A DNA stretch of 35,647 nt from Lachnospiraceae bacterium (GCA_017427415.1 JAFRSU010000074.1:1-35647), one strand, 5' to 3'. Numbered from the stretch's first letter, positions 25,388 through 32,757 are shown. The notes: generated by a model from the letters alone, not told the origin. Numbers and translations: made by a program.

Positions 25388-25840
25388 ATGGATACAACAA
25401 AGAGCTATATGCCCAGTGGAAAGACCATTGAGAGAAAATGGTACGTTGTTGATGCAGAAGGCCAGACACTTGGACGTCTCTGCACAGAGATCGCAAATGT
25501 ATTAAGAGGCAAGAACAAGCCCACTTTCACTCCTTTCCTTGATATGGGTGACAACGTTATCGTTGTTAACGCAGCTAAGATCAAGGTTACAGGAAAGAAG
25601 CTTGATCAGAAGATTTACTACAACCACTCAGATTATCCGGGTGGACTTCGTGAGACCACACTTCGTCAGATGCTTGCAAAGAAGCCTGAGGAGGTTATCC
25701 GTCTTGCAGTTAAGGGTATGTTACCTAAGGCAGCCCTTGGACGCGAAATGATCAAGAAGCTTCATGTATATGCAGGTCCCGAGCATGAGCAGCAGGCTCA
25801 GAAGCCCGAAGTACTTGTTATCAACACAAAGCTTAACTAA
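25388..25840 (+). CDS. rplM: 50S ribosomal protein L13
   Basis: L13, 150 aa, an early 50S assembly protein. [60 protein letters not shown] and [20 protein letters not shown] cover the family. GCAGGAGG precedes the ATG. Pairs with rpsI, 23 bases downstream, under the promoter at 25239. Confidence 0.98.
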   Translation: MDTTKSYMPSGKTIERKWYVVDAEGQTLGRLCTEIANVLRGKNKPTFTPFLDMGDNVIVVNAAKIKVTGKKLDQKIYYNHSDYPGGLRETTLRQMLAKKPEEVIRLAVKGMLPKAALGREMIKKLHVYAGPEHEQQAQKPEVLVINTKLN

Positions 25841-25863
25841 TCTGGTGAAAGGAGAATAAAAAA

Positions 25864-26265
25864 ATGGCTAAAGATACATCCAGATTCTACGGAACAGGAA
25901 GAAGAAAGAGCAGTATTGCCAGAGTATATTTAATGCCCGGAACAGGCAAGATTACTGTTAATAAGAGAGATATAGATACATATTTCGGTCTTGAGACCTT
26001 AAAGGTTGTTGTTCGTCAGCCCTTAGAGCTTACCAACACCCTTGACAAGTTTGATGTACTTGTTAACGTACATGGCGGCGGATTCACCGGCCAGGCAGGT
26101 GCTATCAGACATGGTATTTCACGTGCACTTCTTCAGGCTGATGCTGAAGAGTACAGACCTTTACTTAAGAAGGCAGGCTTCTTAACAAGAGATCCTCGTA
26201 TGAAGGAAAGAAAGAAGTACGGCTTAAAGGCAGCTCGTCGTGCACCTCAGTTCAGCAAGAGATAA
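25864..26265 (+). CDS. rpsI: 30S ribosomal protein S9
   Basis: S9, 133 aa, in the 30S head; its C-terminal tail reaches P-site t[43 protein letters not shown] and the conserved end [20 protein letters not shown] are present, including the last Lys-Arg. GAAAGGAG precedes the ATG. Followed by a long terminator. Confidence 0.98.
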   Translation: MAKDTSRFYGTGRRKSSIARVYLMPGTGKITVNKRDIDTYFGLETLKVVVRQPLELTNTLDKFDVLVNVHGGGFTGQAGAIRHGISRALLQADAEEYRPLLKKAGFLTRDPRMKERKKYGLKAARRAPQFSKR

Positions 26266-26287
26266 TCTGCGCGAACTACGAGCGATG

Positions 26288-26356
26288 CAAAACAAAGACA
26301 AAATATATGCTCCGGAAGAGTTTACTCTTCACGGAGCATTTTTTGTCTTTTGTTTT
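26288..26356 (+). terminator. Strong terminator after rpsI
   Basis: Nested hairpin: GAAGAG-TTTA-CTCTTC (26315-26330) inside ATGCTCCG/CGGAGCAT (26307-26314, 26332-26339), inside A-rich 26288-26303 paired with T-rich 26341-26356. The T tract follows the GC-rich part directly. Being A/T symmetric, it could also act on minus-strand transcripts. Confidence 0.92.
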
Positions 26357-26560
26357 ATAGCGCGACATGAGCAAGACACGAAGTGCCCGCAAATATCCTC
26401 TCTACAACGATCTGTGTCATGCTCTCTGAGCCTTTCTGTTCTTTCGGAGGCTTGCTTTTTATATTTGGACAATATCGGGTCTGGAATAAGGGCCGGTGTT
26501 TTATATCCCTTTACAATGAATAGTTTATATAACAACAGTGAATTGAGACTAGAATATTTT
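26357..26560. other. Non-coding stretch between rpsI terminator and ATPase gene
   Basis: I see no convincing gene. GAGCAAGACAC (26369-26379) can pair with GTGTCATGCTC (26414-26424, one mismatch), enclosing CAC-GAA-GTG, and AGCCT/AGGCT near 26429-26452 is followed by TTGCTTTTTAT, a weak terminator-like form. Short frames on both strands lack ribosome binding sites. It may be a decayed repeat. Confidence 0.4.
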
Positions 26561-26696
26561 GCGTACATACGCACATAATTCTAATGATACGCATGATGTA
26601 AATATCAATATATTTATAAATAACTGTTGACTTAAGTTTGCAAAAGTCTTAAAATAATTAGAGAAAAATGCGTATGGACGCAATTGTTTCTAATGA
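26561..26696 (+). repeat. Pair of direct repeats with inner palindromes flanking the ATPase promoter
   Basis: Copy 1 at 26561-26587 has GCGTACATACGC and, 18 bases from its start, TTCTAATGA. Copy 2 at 26670-26696 has GCGTATGGACGC and TTCTAATGA at the same offset. Each first half is an inverted repeat (GCGTA/TACGC; TGCGT/ACGCA). The promoter lies between the copies, and copy 2 runs into the ribosome binding site. Possible operators. Confidence 0.55.
26627..26655 (+). promoter_or_regulatory. Promoter of the AAA/DUF4143 gene
   Basis: TTGACT at 26627-26632, 17-base spacer, TAAAAT at 26650-26655; expected start near 26662, giving a 5' leader of about 43 bases that contains the second direct repeat. 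Confidence 0.7.
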
Positions 26697-26704
26697 GGTG
26701 TGTT

Positions 26705-28000
26705 ATGATAGAAAGAAAAAAATACCTTGATATGCTTATCCGCAAGAAAGAAAACGGTATGGTCAAGGTGATAACGGGTATCCGGCGCTGCGGCAAGTCT
26801 TATCTTCTGTTCGACATTTACCATAAATATCTTAACTCTGTAGGGGTCGATGATTCGCATATTATCGAGCTGGCTCTTGATGACGACGAGAATATCCGTT
26901 GGCGTAACCCTATAGAACTCGGAAAGCATATCCGTGAGCTCATGACAGATAAGGATAGAATGTACTATATCTTCCTTGACGAGATACAGAAGGTCGCCGA
27001 AATACCGAATCCGTATCTTCCGGGAACCAATGAAACGGTCAGCTTCGTTGATGTTGTGCTGGGTTTGATGAAAATAAAGAATGCCGATGTTTATGTGACC
27101 GGAAGTAATTCAAAGATGCTGTCATCCGATATTCTGACCGAATTCCGTGGCAGAGGTGACGAGATACGGGTAAACCCGCTTTCGTTCTCAGAGTTTTATA
27201 ACGCCTACACCGGCGATAAACACGACGCTTTGCAGGAATTTTTTACGTACGGCGGAATGCCTCTTGTAATGATGCAAAAGACACATGAAGACAAGGCTAC
27301 GTATCTCTGCGATCTTTTCGATAAGATATACCTTGATGACATTATCACGAGAAACAGTATAGGTCATGCCAAAAGCGTTCTTGAAGACCTTTTGGACGTG
27401 ATCTCATCGTCTGTCGGTTCTCTTACCAATCCTTTAAAGTTGTCAAACACCTTTGCGAGCGTAAAAAAGATGAGTATCACCGACGATACCATTGCAAAAT
27501 ACCTCGATTACTTAATAGATGCTTTTCTACTATATAAGGCACAGAGGTTTGACGTAAAGGGCAGAAAGTATATCGGTTCACCGCTCAAATACTACTTCTC
27601 CGACATCGGACTGCGTAATGCAAGACTCAACTTCCGACAGCAGGAAGAAAACCACATAATGGAGAATATTATTTACAACGAGCTTCGTTATCGTGATTAT
27701 AATGTAGATATCGGAATGGTTGAGTATAATCACAAGAATGCAGAACGAAAAAGCGTCCGTTCGCAGCTTGAAATAGACTTTGTTGCAAACAACGGAAGTG
27801 ACAAGCTTTATATCCAGTCTGCATTTAATGTATCGGACGAGGAAAAACGTAGGCAGGAGGTCAATTCCCTGAAACGCGTCAATGACTCCTTCCGCAAGAT
27901 AGTTGTTATAAAGGATAATATTATACCGTGGCACGATGATGATGGGATATACTATATCGGCATTGAAAAGTTCCTGCTTGGAGAAGAAACAGGTCGATGA
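26705..28000 (+). CDS. AAA ATPase with DUF4143 C-terminal domain
   Basis: 431 aa. Walker A GIRRCGKS (25-32), Walker B YIFLDEIQ (88-95), sensor TGSNS (132-136), and the family stretch FRGRGDEIRVNPLSFSEFY. The C-terminal part (about 200-400) is DUF4143-like with LEIDFVANNGSDKLYIQ, reminiscent of a PD-(D/E)XK nuclease fold that is usually degenerate. Such proteins are common in bacteria and mobile regions; function unknown. GAGGTG and ATG 26705 set the start; an in-frame ATG at 26684 lacks a site. Stands alone between a promoter and a terminator. Confidence 0.88.
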   Translation: MIERKKYLDMLIRKKENGMVKVITGIRRCGKSYLLFDIYHKYLNSVGVDDSHIIELALDDDENIRWRNPIELGKHIRELMTDKDRMYYIFLDEIQKVAEIPNPYLPGTNETVSFVDVVLGLMKIKNADVYVTGSNSKMLSSDILTEFRGRGDEIRVNPLSFSEFYNAYTGDKHDALQEFFTYGGMPLVMMQKTHEDKATYLCDLFDKIYLDDIITRNSIGHAKSVLEDLLDVISSSVGSLTNPLKLSNTFASVKKMSITDDTIAKYLDYLIDAFLLYKAQRFDVKGRKYIGSPLKYYFSDIGLRNARLNFRQQEENHIMENIIYNELRYRDYNVDIGMVEYNHKNAERKSVRSQLEIDFVANNGSDKLYIQSAFNVSDEEKRRQEVNSLKRVNDSFRKIVVIKDNIIPWHDDDGIYYIGIEKFLLGEETGR

Positions 28001-28131
28001 GAGTGAACGTAAGTCTTGTTGCGTAGCACCCGTACAGCACCCAAAGATTTATAAAAGTGCCTATTTACACGGTTTTGCGTTATGCAAGCGTTAATCACTT
28101 CTCTTTACGAGATTACTCAAGATTTCAATAT

Positions 28132-28166
28132 CCCGGAAGCCATATTTGGGGCTTCCGGGTTTTTAT
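28132..28166 (+). terminator. Intrinsic terminator after the AAA/DUF4143 gene
   Basis: CCCGGAAGCC (28132-28141) and GGCTTCCGGG (28150-28159) form a perfect 10-bp stem, followed by TTTTTATT. The stop codon of the convergent Xre gene touches its 3' end. The 131 bases between the ATPase stop and this hairpin contain no recognisable feature. Confidence 0.92.
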
Positions 28167-29272
28167 TATGCTCTTGCATATTTCTTCATTTCATTGATAG
28201 CGTTTTTAAACCTTTCATCATCCCGGACAAAGTCAAACTTCTTATTCTCCAGTGATGGTAAGCAATAAAAGCAGGAATTTCCTGTACAGTTTCTGGTGGT
28301 TTCCTTACAGTCATATTTCACTCTGTTTACCAGCGGTGCTGTAAATTCGTAATCCTTATCCGAGGGGATGGGATCGGCCACAGCATATTTGCAGCAGTCC
28401 TCTACACACATTATGGTATTTTCCGCATCCGACAGTTCTGCATACAGATGAGCCAGATTTAAGCAGTATGTAGAAACCTGAGGAGCGTAGAAACCAACAT
28501 TGCCATCTTTATAGAGACGTAACAAAATATCTCTTGCGAAGGAATACGCTTCTATCATTTCTTCGTATGTCAGTCGCTTTTTCCATGAAATACTGGCGGC
28601 GGTCATAGCGGCTTCCAGAACAAGATTCGCTAAATACGTCTGAGTCTCCTTAACACCTTCTTCATCCTTGAGAACCTGGCACCTGAGGTTATCCCTGTTG
28701 ATCCAAAAATCGCCCGCCATATCGGCATATATTAATGCTTTTTCATCATCGTTCCCCTCATAGGTAAAACATAACAACTGGATTGCATCTTCACGCAGTT
28801 CTTTATCCGTTGTGTTCGCAAGGATTGCTTCTCCCAATTCATATATACGGTTTTCGTATTCTTTGACATCCGGTCCGCCGCCTTCTTCGTATTTCGGGTT
28901 ACCGCCGTCTGAAAAAAGAGCATGCATCAGACCACGCATAACCCGGCAGTCATTCGGAAACTCCTTGTATGCTTTTTCCCACATCTCAAGGTTTTTACCT
29001 GTTTCTCCGAGATTCCTGTATTTCAGGCTTTCTGCTTCATAAGCTTTGATCTTTTCTTCAATCCTGGCATTATCTACACTCAATAACTCATCCACTGTCA
29101 CACCGAAATATATCGCAATATTGGGCAGTAGTGTGATATCAGGGAATCCCTCACCCCGTTCCCATTTTCCTACTGACTGCGGTGTGATGCCCAGATGATT
29201 AGCCAGCGCCTCCTGAGTTACATTTTTCTGCTGCCGCAACGCACGTAATTTATCTTTTATATTAATCTCCAT
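28166..29272 (-). CDS. Xre-family transcriptional regulator with long C-terminal region
   Basis: 368 aa. N-terminal helix-turn-helix (about residues 7-62): LRALRQQKNVTQEALANHLG then ITPQSVGKWERGEGFPDITL. The remaining ~300 residues are helical and tetratricopeptide-like, with a cysteine cluster near residue 325-340 (C...C..NSCFYC) that could bind metal or form disulfides. Regulators of this build often sense a peptide or stress signal; the target is unknown. GAAAGGTG precedes the ATG. Divergent from the lipoprotein gene. Confidence 0.88.
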   Translation of the reverse strand: MEINIKDKLRALRQQKNVTQEALANHLGITPQSVGKWERGEGFPDITLLPNIAIYFGVTVDELLSVDNARIEEKIKAYEAESLKYRNLGETGKNLEMWEKAYKEFPNDCRVMRGLMHALFSDGGNPKYEEGGGPDVKEYENRIYELGEAILANTTDKELREDAIQLLCFTYEGNDDEKALIYADMAGDFWINRDNLRCQVLKDEEGVKETQTYLANLVLEAAMTAASISWKKRLTYEEMIEAYSFARDILLRLYKDGNVGFYAPQVSTYCLNLAHLYAELSDAENTIMCVEDCCKYAVADPIPSDKDYEFTAPLVNRVKYDCKETTRNCTGNSCFYCLPSLENKKFDFVRDDERFKNAINEMKKYARA

Positions 29273-29321
29273 AAATCCACCTTTCCTTCATTTTGTATGT
29301 TTTTCGTGATCACTTGAGTGT

Positions 29322-29350
29322 ATTATAAGTTATAGTTTTCTTGATTTCAA
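29322..29350 (-). promoter_or_regulatory. Promoter of the Xre gene
   Basis: On the minus strand TTGAAA (plus 29345-29350), 17-base spacer, TATAAT (29322-29327). Near the expected start lie CACT-TG-AGTG (29311-29320) and the palindrome GTGATCAC (29307-29314), which could be an operator for autoregulation. Confidence 0.75.
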
Positions 29351-29462
29351 GCATCGCTTGGTATGGTTACGGGTGTTTTTTGCAACTGTGGGTTGTGCAA
29401 CGGTCTTACTTTATGATTATTGCAGCTCCCCAAAATAATGGATATTATTATATAAAACAATA

Positions 29463-29471
29463 TGGTATAAT
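29463..29471 (+). promoter_or_regulatory. Extended -10 promoter of the lipoprotein gene
   Basis: TGGTATAAT gives TGN plus perfect TATAAT at 29466-29471; the -35 (TATTAT at 29443) is weak. Start near 29478, about 50 bases before the ATG. Confidence 0.55.
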
Positions 29472-29528
29472 GAAAACAACTTGTAACCGGAGTAAAGGTG
29501 TTTTCGTATCATATGAGGGGGACGGAAT

Positions 29529-30527
29529 ATGAAGCATAAGATAATAATGATCCTGTGTTTGGTTTTGATGATCTGTTTATGTTCCTGCGCCAAGGAAGAT
29601 GAAAATGTGACAGGAAAAGTTGAGGATAATCCGTTAAGTGAAAAAGAGATCATAGGGTACGTTCAAAACTATATGAAAGATAAATTCGGGGATGATACAG
29701 AAGTGAAGGTAGTGGGGAAATATGATCTGACACACAGAACTTATGCTCCTCCGGGTCTTGATGGGGCACCCAGTCTTTTCAATAATAAATATGCAAAGAT
29801 AAAAGACGGCCACAGGTATAATCTGGAGATTACAAATCCTGTGTATGATCTGACTGTAACCGGCACATATTATGACGGATTTACGTTACAGTATCTGGAT
29901 ACGGGAACTACTGAGGCTATTGAAAGAAAACTGGAAGTTGATTACTATTATTCTTATAAGAAAAAAGAAATAGATATGCTTAAAGAATTTGAAGCTTTAT
30001 TGTTCAGTAAGTTCAGAAAGTACCATTTATATAAGGATTCTTCATATACAAGTCCGTGGAACGACACTGCCTGTTACAATTTGTATATCTATAGCACGGA
30101 CTATGATGTAATAAATGATGCATTGCATGAACTGATGAAGATAGCCGATGCAGGATTTAAAGGCTATACTTGTATAGTCAGAGCATATGTTTTTAAGGAT
30201 GAAGCGTTTTACGATTCGTTTGATTTTGAGAAATACAATAATATAAATTATTATAATATATACAACAGTGTAAAAGGAGATAATGAGAAAGTATCCGAAT
30301 TAGAGAAAGAATATCTTCCTAAATTATTTTTAGAACATTACCTTGGGCAAAAAATCACATATATCACAGAATGCATGAATTTGGAACGTAATACGTTTAT
30401 GACGGAAGGCTATAAAGATGTGATTATCATATTTGAAGGGCGGCTTGCGGAATATAGAAGTAGCCTTCATCATACAGATGCTGATATACATTACGGAAAC
30501 ACTAAAGTATATGCCTGTACAAGATAA
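29529..30527 (+). CDS. Putative lipoprotein of unknown function
   Basis: 332 aa. Signal peptide KHKIIMILCLVLMICLCS with lipobox ending at Cys20 (LCSC), so it should be lipid-anchored on the outer face of the membrane. The mature part is rich in Tyr, Asp and Lys and shows no domain I recognise. GAGGGGG precedes the ATG. AT-richer than the ribosomal genes. It lies between the divergent Xre gene and the xylanase; I cannot link it functionally to either. Confidence 0.8.
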   Translation: MKHKIIMILCLVLMICLCSCAKEDENVTGKVEDNPLSEKEIIGYVQNYMKDKFGDDTEVKVVGKYDLTHRTYAPPGLDGAPSLFNNKYAKIKDGHRYNLEITNPVYDLTVTGTYYDGFTLQYLDTGTTEAIERKLEVDYYYSYKKKEIDMLKEFEALLFSKFRKYHLYKDSSYTSPWNDTACYNLYIYSTDYDVINDALHELMKIADAGFKGYTCIVRAYVFKDEAFYDSFDFEKYNNINYYNIYNSVKGDNEKVSELEKEYLPKLFLEHYLGQKITYITECMNLERNTFMTEGYKDVIIIFEGRLAEYRSSLHHTDADIHYGNTKVYACTR

Positions 30528-30551
30528 ACTATTCCCTTACAAGAAAAAATG

Positions 30552-30560
30552 TGTGATAAT
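30552..30560 (+). promoter_or_regulatory. Possible promoter of the xylanase-thioesterase pair
   Basis: TGTGATAAT could be an extended -10 (GATAAT at 30555-30560). No good -35 is present, and no terminator separates the lipoprotein gene from here, so read-through is possible. Confidence 0.3.
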
Positions 30561-30610
30561 AAGACAAAGCAATAGTATCAAAAAAATATCAAAGCATCTA
30601 GGAGGAGCGT

Positions 30611-31867
30611 ATGGGAAGATTTGATCACAGAAAAGCAACCGTTAAGGTACAGATAAAGGATGTGGCAGGCAATCCTTTGAAAAATACAGAGATCCGCGCG
30701 GAACAGAAGACACACAAGTTCCTGTTCGGATGCGGTGCATTTGATACAATGGGCGTGGTAATGCCTGACGATCTGCCCCCTTTCCCGGGAGCGGACCCTG
30801 AGGCTATGAAGAAGATGAAGGCAAGCGCAAAAGAGCGTATGGAAAAGTTTGTAAAGCTTTTTAATTACGGCACCATCCCGTTTTACTGGGGCGGATATGA
30901 GCGTAAAGAGGGCGAACCCAACCAGAAGATTACCATGGCTGAGGCTCAGTGGCTGAACGACCACGGTATCACCGTAAAGGGCCATCCGCTTTGCTGGCAT
31001 ACTGCATGTGCCAACTGGCTTATGGAGTATTCCAATGAGCAGATACTGGAAAAACAGCTTGCACGTATCCACAGGGACGTAAGTGCATTCAAAGGTCTGG
31101 TAAATATGTGGGATGTTATCAACGAAGTAGTCATCATGCCCGTATTTGATAAATATGACAATGCCATCACCAGGATATGTAAGGAGTACGGCCGTTTCAG
31201 ACTGGTTAAGGAAGTATTTGAGGCTGCAAAGGCAGAGAATCCTTCGGCTACGCTGCTTATCAACGACTTCAACACATCACAGTCATATGAGATACTTGTG
31301 GAAGGACTCCTTGAGATGGGTGTTCCGATCTCGGCTATCGGTATCCAGAGCCATCAGCATCAGGGATACTGGGGTTTGGAGAAGATCAATGAGGTACTTA
31401 CAAGATTCGAGCATTTCGGTATACCGATCCACTTTACCGAGAATACCCTTATATCAGGTGATATCATGCCTGCATATATCGAGGATCTTAATGACTGGCA
31501 GGTAGATGAGTGGCCTTCAACTCCCGACGGATTAGAGCGTCAGGCAAGGGAAGTATCTGAGATGTATACGGAGCTTTTTGCACATCCTCTGGTAGAGGCT
31601 ATCACCACATGGGACCTCACAGACGGCAAGTGGCTTAAGGCACCTTCCGGAGTACTTACCGTGGACAATAAGGAAAAGCCCGTATATGACGCACTTATGG
31701 GACTTATCCATGGCGAGTGGGAGACCAAGGAAAACTTTGTGACCGATGAAAACGGATACGTGACCATCACCGGTTTCAAGGGTGAGTACGAAGTAAGTGC
31801 TAACGGCAAGACCGCTAAGGTAAGCTTGTTTGAGAGCTCGGATGATATTGTGGTTGTAACGATGTAA
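30611..31867 (+). CDS. GH10 family endo-1,4-beta-xylanase, apparently cytosolic
   Basis: 418 aa glycoside hydrolase of family 10, which cleaves xylan or xylo-oligosaccharides with retention. A small beta domain (about 8-38) precedes the barrel. Seen: KGHPLCWH (123-130), acid/base Glu172 in WDVINEV (167-173), SHQHQGYW, proposed nucleophile Glu277 in HFTENTL (274-280), and TTWDLTDGKW (332-341). A beta-rich tail (about 370-418) follows. There is no signal peptide, so it should act inside the cell on imported oligosaccharides. FTEN replaces the usual ITELD pattern. AGGAGGAG precedes the ATG. Confidence 0.92.
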   Translation: MGRFDHRKATVKVQIKDVAGNPLKNTEIRAEQKTHKFLFGCGAFDTMGVVMPDDLPPFPGADPEAMKKMKASAKERMEKFVKLFNYGTIPFYWGGYERKEGEPNQKITMAEAQWLNDHGITVKGHPLCWHTACANWLMEYSNEQILEKQLARIHRDVSAFKGLVNMWDVINEVVIMPVFDKYDNAITRICKEYGRFRLVKEVFEAAKAENPSATLLINDFNTSQSYEILVEGLLEMGVPISAIGIQSHQHQGYWGLEKINEVLTRFEHFGIPIHFTENTLISGDIMPAYIEDLNDWQVDEWPSTPDGLERQAREVSEMYTELFAHPLVEAITTWDLTDGKWLKAPSGVLTVDNKEKPVYDALMGLIHGEWETKENFVTDENGYVTITGFKGEYEVSANGKTAKVSLFESSDDIVVVTM

Positions 31868-31890
31868 TTAATTACGGGAGATATATAGAA

Positions 31891-32289
31891 ATGGGTACAT
31901 TCAACACCCTGCAGGAGGCGCAGGAGTATTTTAAAGGCGACATCTTCGCTACCGAAAACGGTATGGTGATAGAAGAACTTGGCGAAGACTACAGCCTCTG
32001 CAGCATGACTTTAAACGAACATCACTTAAATGCTAACGGCGGTATCATGGGCGGAGTGATCTTTACATTGGGAGATTTCGCATTTGCGGTGCTTTCCAAT
32101 CAGATCCACAGACCTACCGTGGCACAGCAGGTAAGCGTAAATTTTCTTGGGATGCCTAAAGATAAGACTCTGAAAGCAAAGGCAGTCCTTAAGAAGACCG
32201 GCAGGACATCCACCATCATAAACGTGGATATAACTGACGGTACAGGCAGGGACATAGCCCAGTTTATCGGCACAGGATTCAAACTTTAA
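31891..32289 (+). CDS. PaaI-type hotdog-fold thioesterase
   Basis: 132 aa, likely an acyl-CoA or acyl-enzyme thioesterase. The hotdog motif is LNEHHLNANGGIMGGVIFTL followed by GDFAFAVLSN, with Asn49, Gly residues and the acidic Asp62 in the places used by PaaI enzymes; the C-terminal half has GRTSTIINVDITDGTGRDIA. It follows the xylanase by 23 bases behind a modest GGGAG site. The substrate is unknown; the pairing with a xylanase could reflect esterified side chains or only co-transcription. Confidence 0.88.
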   Translation: MGTFNTLQEAQEYFKGDIFATENGMVIEELGEDYSLCSMTLNEHHLNANGGIMGGVIFTLGDFAFAVLSNQIHRPTVAQQVSVNFLGMPKDKTLKAKAVLKKTGRTSTIINVDITDGTGRDIAQFIGTGFKL

Positions 32290-32298
32290 GCCGGATAC

Positions 32299-32327
32299 TT
32301 GACATATTTTTATAAAGTCGATATAAT
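32299..32327 (+). promoter_or_regulatory. Perfect consensus sigma-A promoter of a non-coding region
   Basis: TTGACA at 32299-32304, exactly 17 bases, TATAAT at 32322-32327: a full match to the consensus, the strongest promoter in the window. Transcription should begin near 32334. No gene of ordinary size follows before the terminator at 32585-32627. Confidence 0.9.
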
Positions 32328-32355
32328 GTAAAAAAATGAAAGAACGAGGTATTTT

Positions 32356-32406
32356 ATGTTAAGCGTGGTGAGAAAACCATTGCATGATCAGCTGTGTACG
32401 ACTTGA
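32356..32406 (+). CDS. Possible 16-codon leader peptide inside the candidate RNA
   Basis: ATG at 32356 preceded at six bases by GAGG (32346-32349) opens a frame reading MLSVVRKPLHDQLCTT before TGA at 32404-32406. The ribosome binding site is buried in helix P1, so translation and RNA folding would compete. It could be chance; no relatives are known to me. Confidence 0.25.
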   Translation: MLSVVRKPLHDQLCTT

Positions 32407-32584
32407 TATGCTTTCGGCATGGCACGAGAATTGCAATATATTAATTTTACAGTTGCCGGTGTTTACCGGGGGCTTAGTTAATTGCGCTTAATATCATGGA
32501 TAATACCTTGTTTCCGGCAGGGATGGTTTGACATGTTTTTGTATTGTTTCAGACCATTACTGCATAATAAACTATTGATTTCAG

Positions 32585-32627
32585 ACCATGATATCTAAGT
32601 GTAAGGTATCATGGTTTTTTATTTTTC
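32585..32627 (+). terminator. Intrinsic terminator of the candidate RNA
   Basis: ACCATGATA (32585-32593) pairs with TATCATGGT (32607-32615), perfect 9 bp with possible inner C-G and T-A pairs, then TTTTTATTTTT. Its 5' arm overlaps the second copy of TTTCAGACCAT (32579-32589). Confidence 0.88.
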
Positions 32628-32721
32628 AATCAGAGGGACAAGCCCACTCCATCGTTTCACGATGGAGCCGTGTCAAACGTTCACTTCGTGAACATTCGAC
32701 ATAGGACGGTTCTCTGATTGA
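32626..32721 (+). repeat. Three-way palindromic element with dispersed repeat copy C
   Basis: TCAATCAGAG (32626-32635) pairs perfectly with CTCTGATTGA (32712-32721). Inside, CTCCATCGT-TTC-ACGATGGAG (32648-32668) is a perfect 9-bp hairpin with a triloop, and GTTCAC-TTC-GTGAAC (32679-32693) is another. The part 32671-32708 matches the dispersed repeat at 15879-15910 (minus) and 21598-21629. It lies between the terminator and the methyltransferase gene; no convincing promoter is seen from here to 32757. Confidence 0.75.
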
Positions 32722-32757
32722 TATCGGAATTTAAATTAAATCTGGAAAGGAAGAAAA

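Larger units (their letters stand above)
32334..32627 (+). ncRNA. Candidate structured RNA or regulatory leader, about 290 nt
   Basis: Bounded by a perfect promoter and an intrinsic terminator. P1: AACGAGGTATT (32343-32353) with AATACCTTGTT (32502-32512), 11 bp, one wobble. P2: TTAAGCG/CGCTTAA (32359-32365, 32485-32491). Inside: ATTGCA/TGCAAT (32379-32384, 32432-32437), a hairpin with CTTG/CGAG and ATGC/GCAT (32402-32428), and CCGGT-GTTT-ACCGG (32456-32469). After P1: ATGGTTTGA (32523-32531), able to pair with TCAGACCAT at 32549 or 32581, the latter overlapping the terminator. I do not recognise RNase P, tmRNA, SRP RNA, T-box or a known riboswitch; a 6S RNA is not excluded but the shape is not one long hairpin. 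Confidence 0.6.

Noticed and set aside
26329..26574. An 81-aa minus-strand frame after rpsI
   Set aside because: Overlaps the rpsI terminator, has no ribosome binding site and no recognisable domain.
28001..28131. Possible integration scar or gene fragment after the AAA/DUF4143 gene
   Set aside because: No direct repeat, tRNA fragment or integrase remnant could be identified.
32334..32627. T-box, tmRNA, RNase P or SRP RNA as identity of the non-coding transcript
   Set aside because: The T-box core, the tmRNA ends, the RNase P conserved segments and the SRP domain IV loop are not found by eye. A covariance-model search is still needed for certainty.
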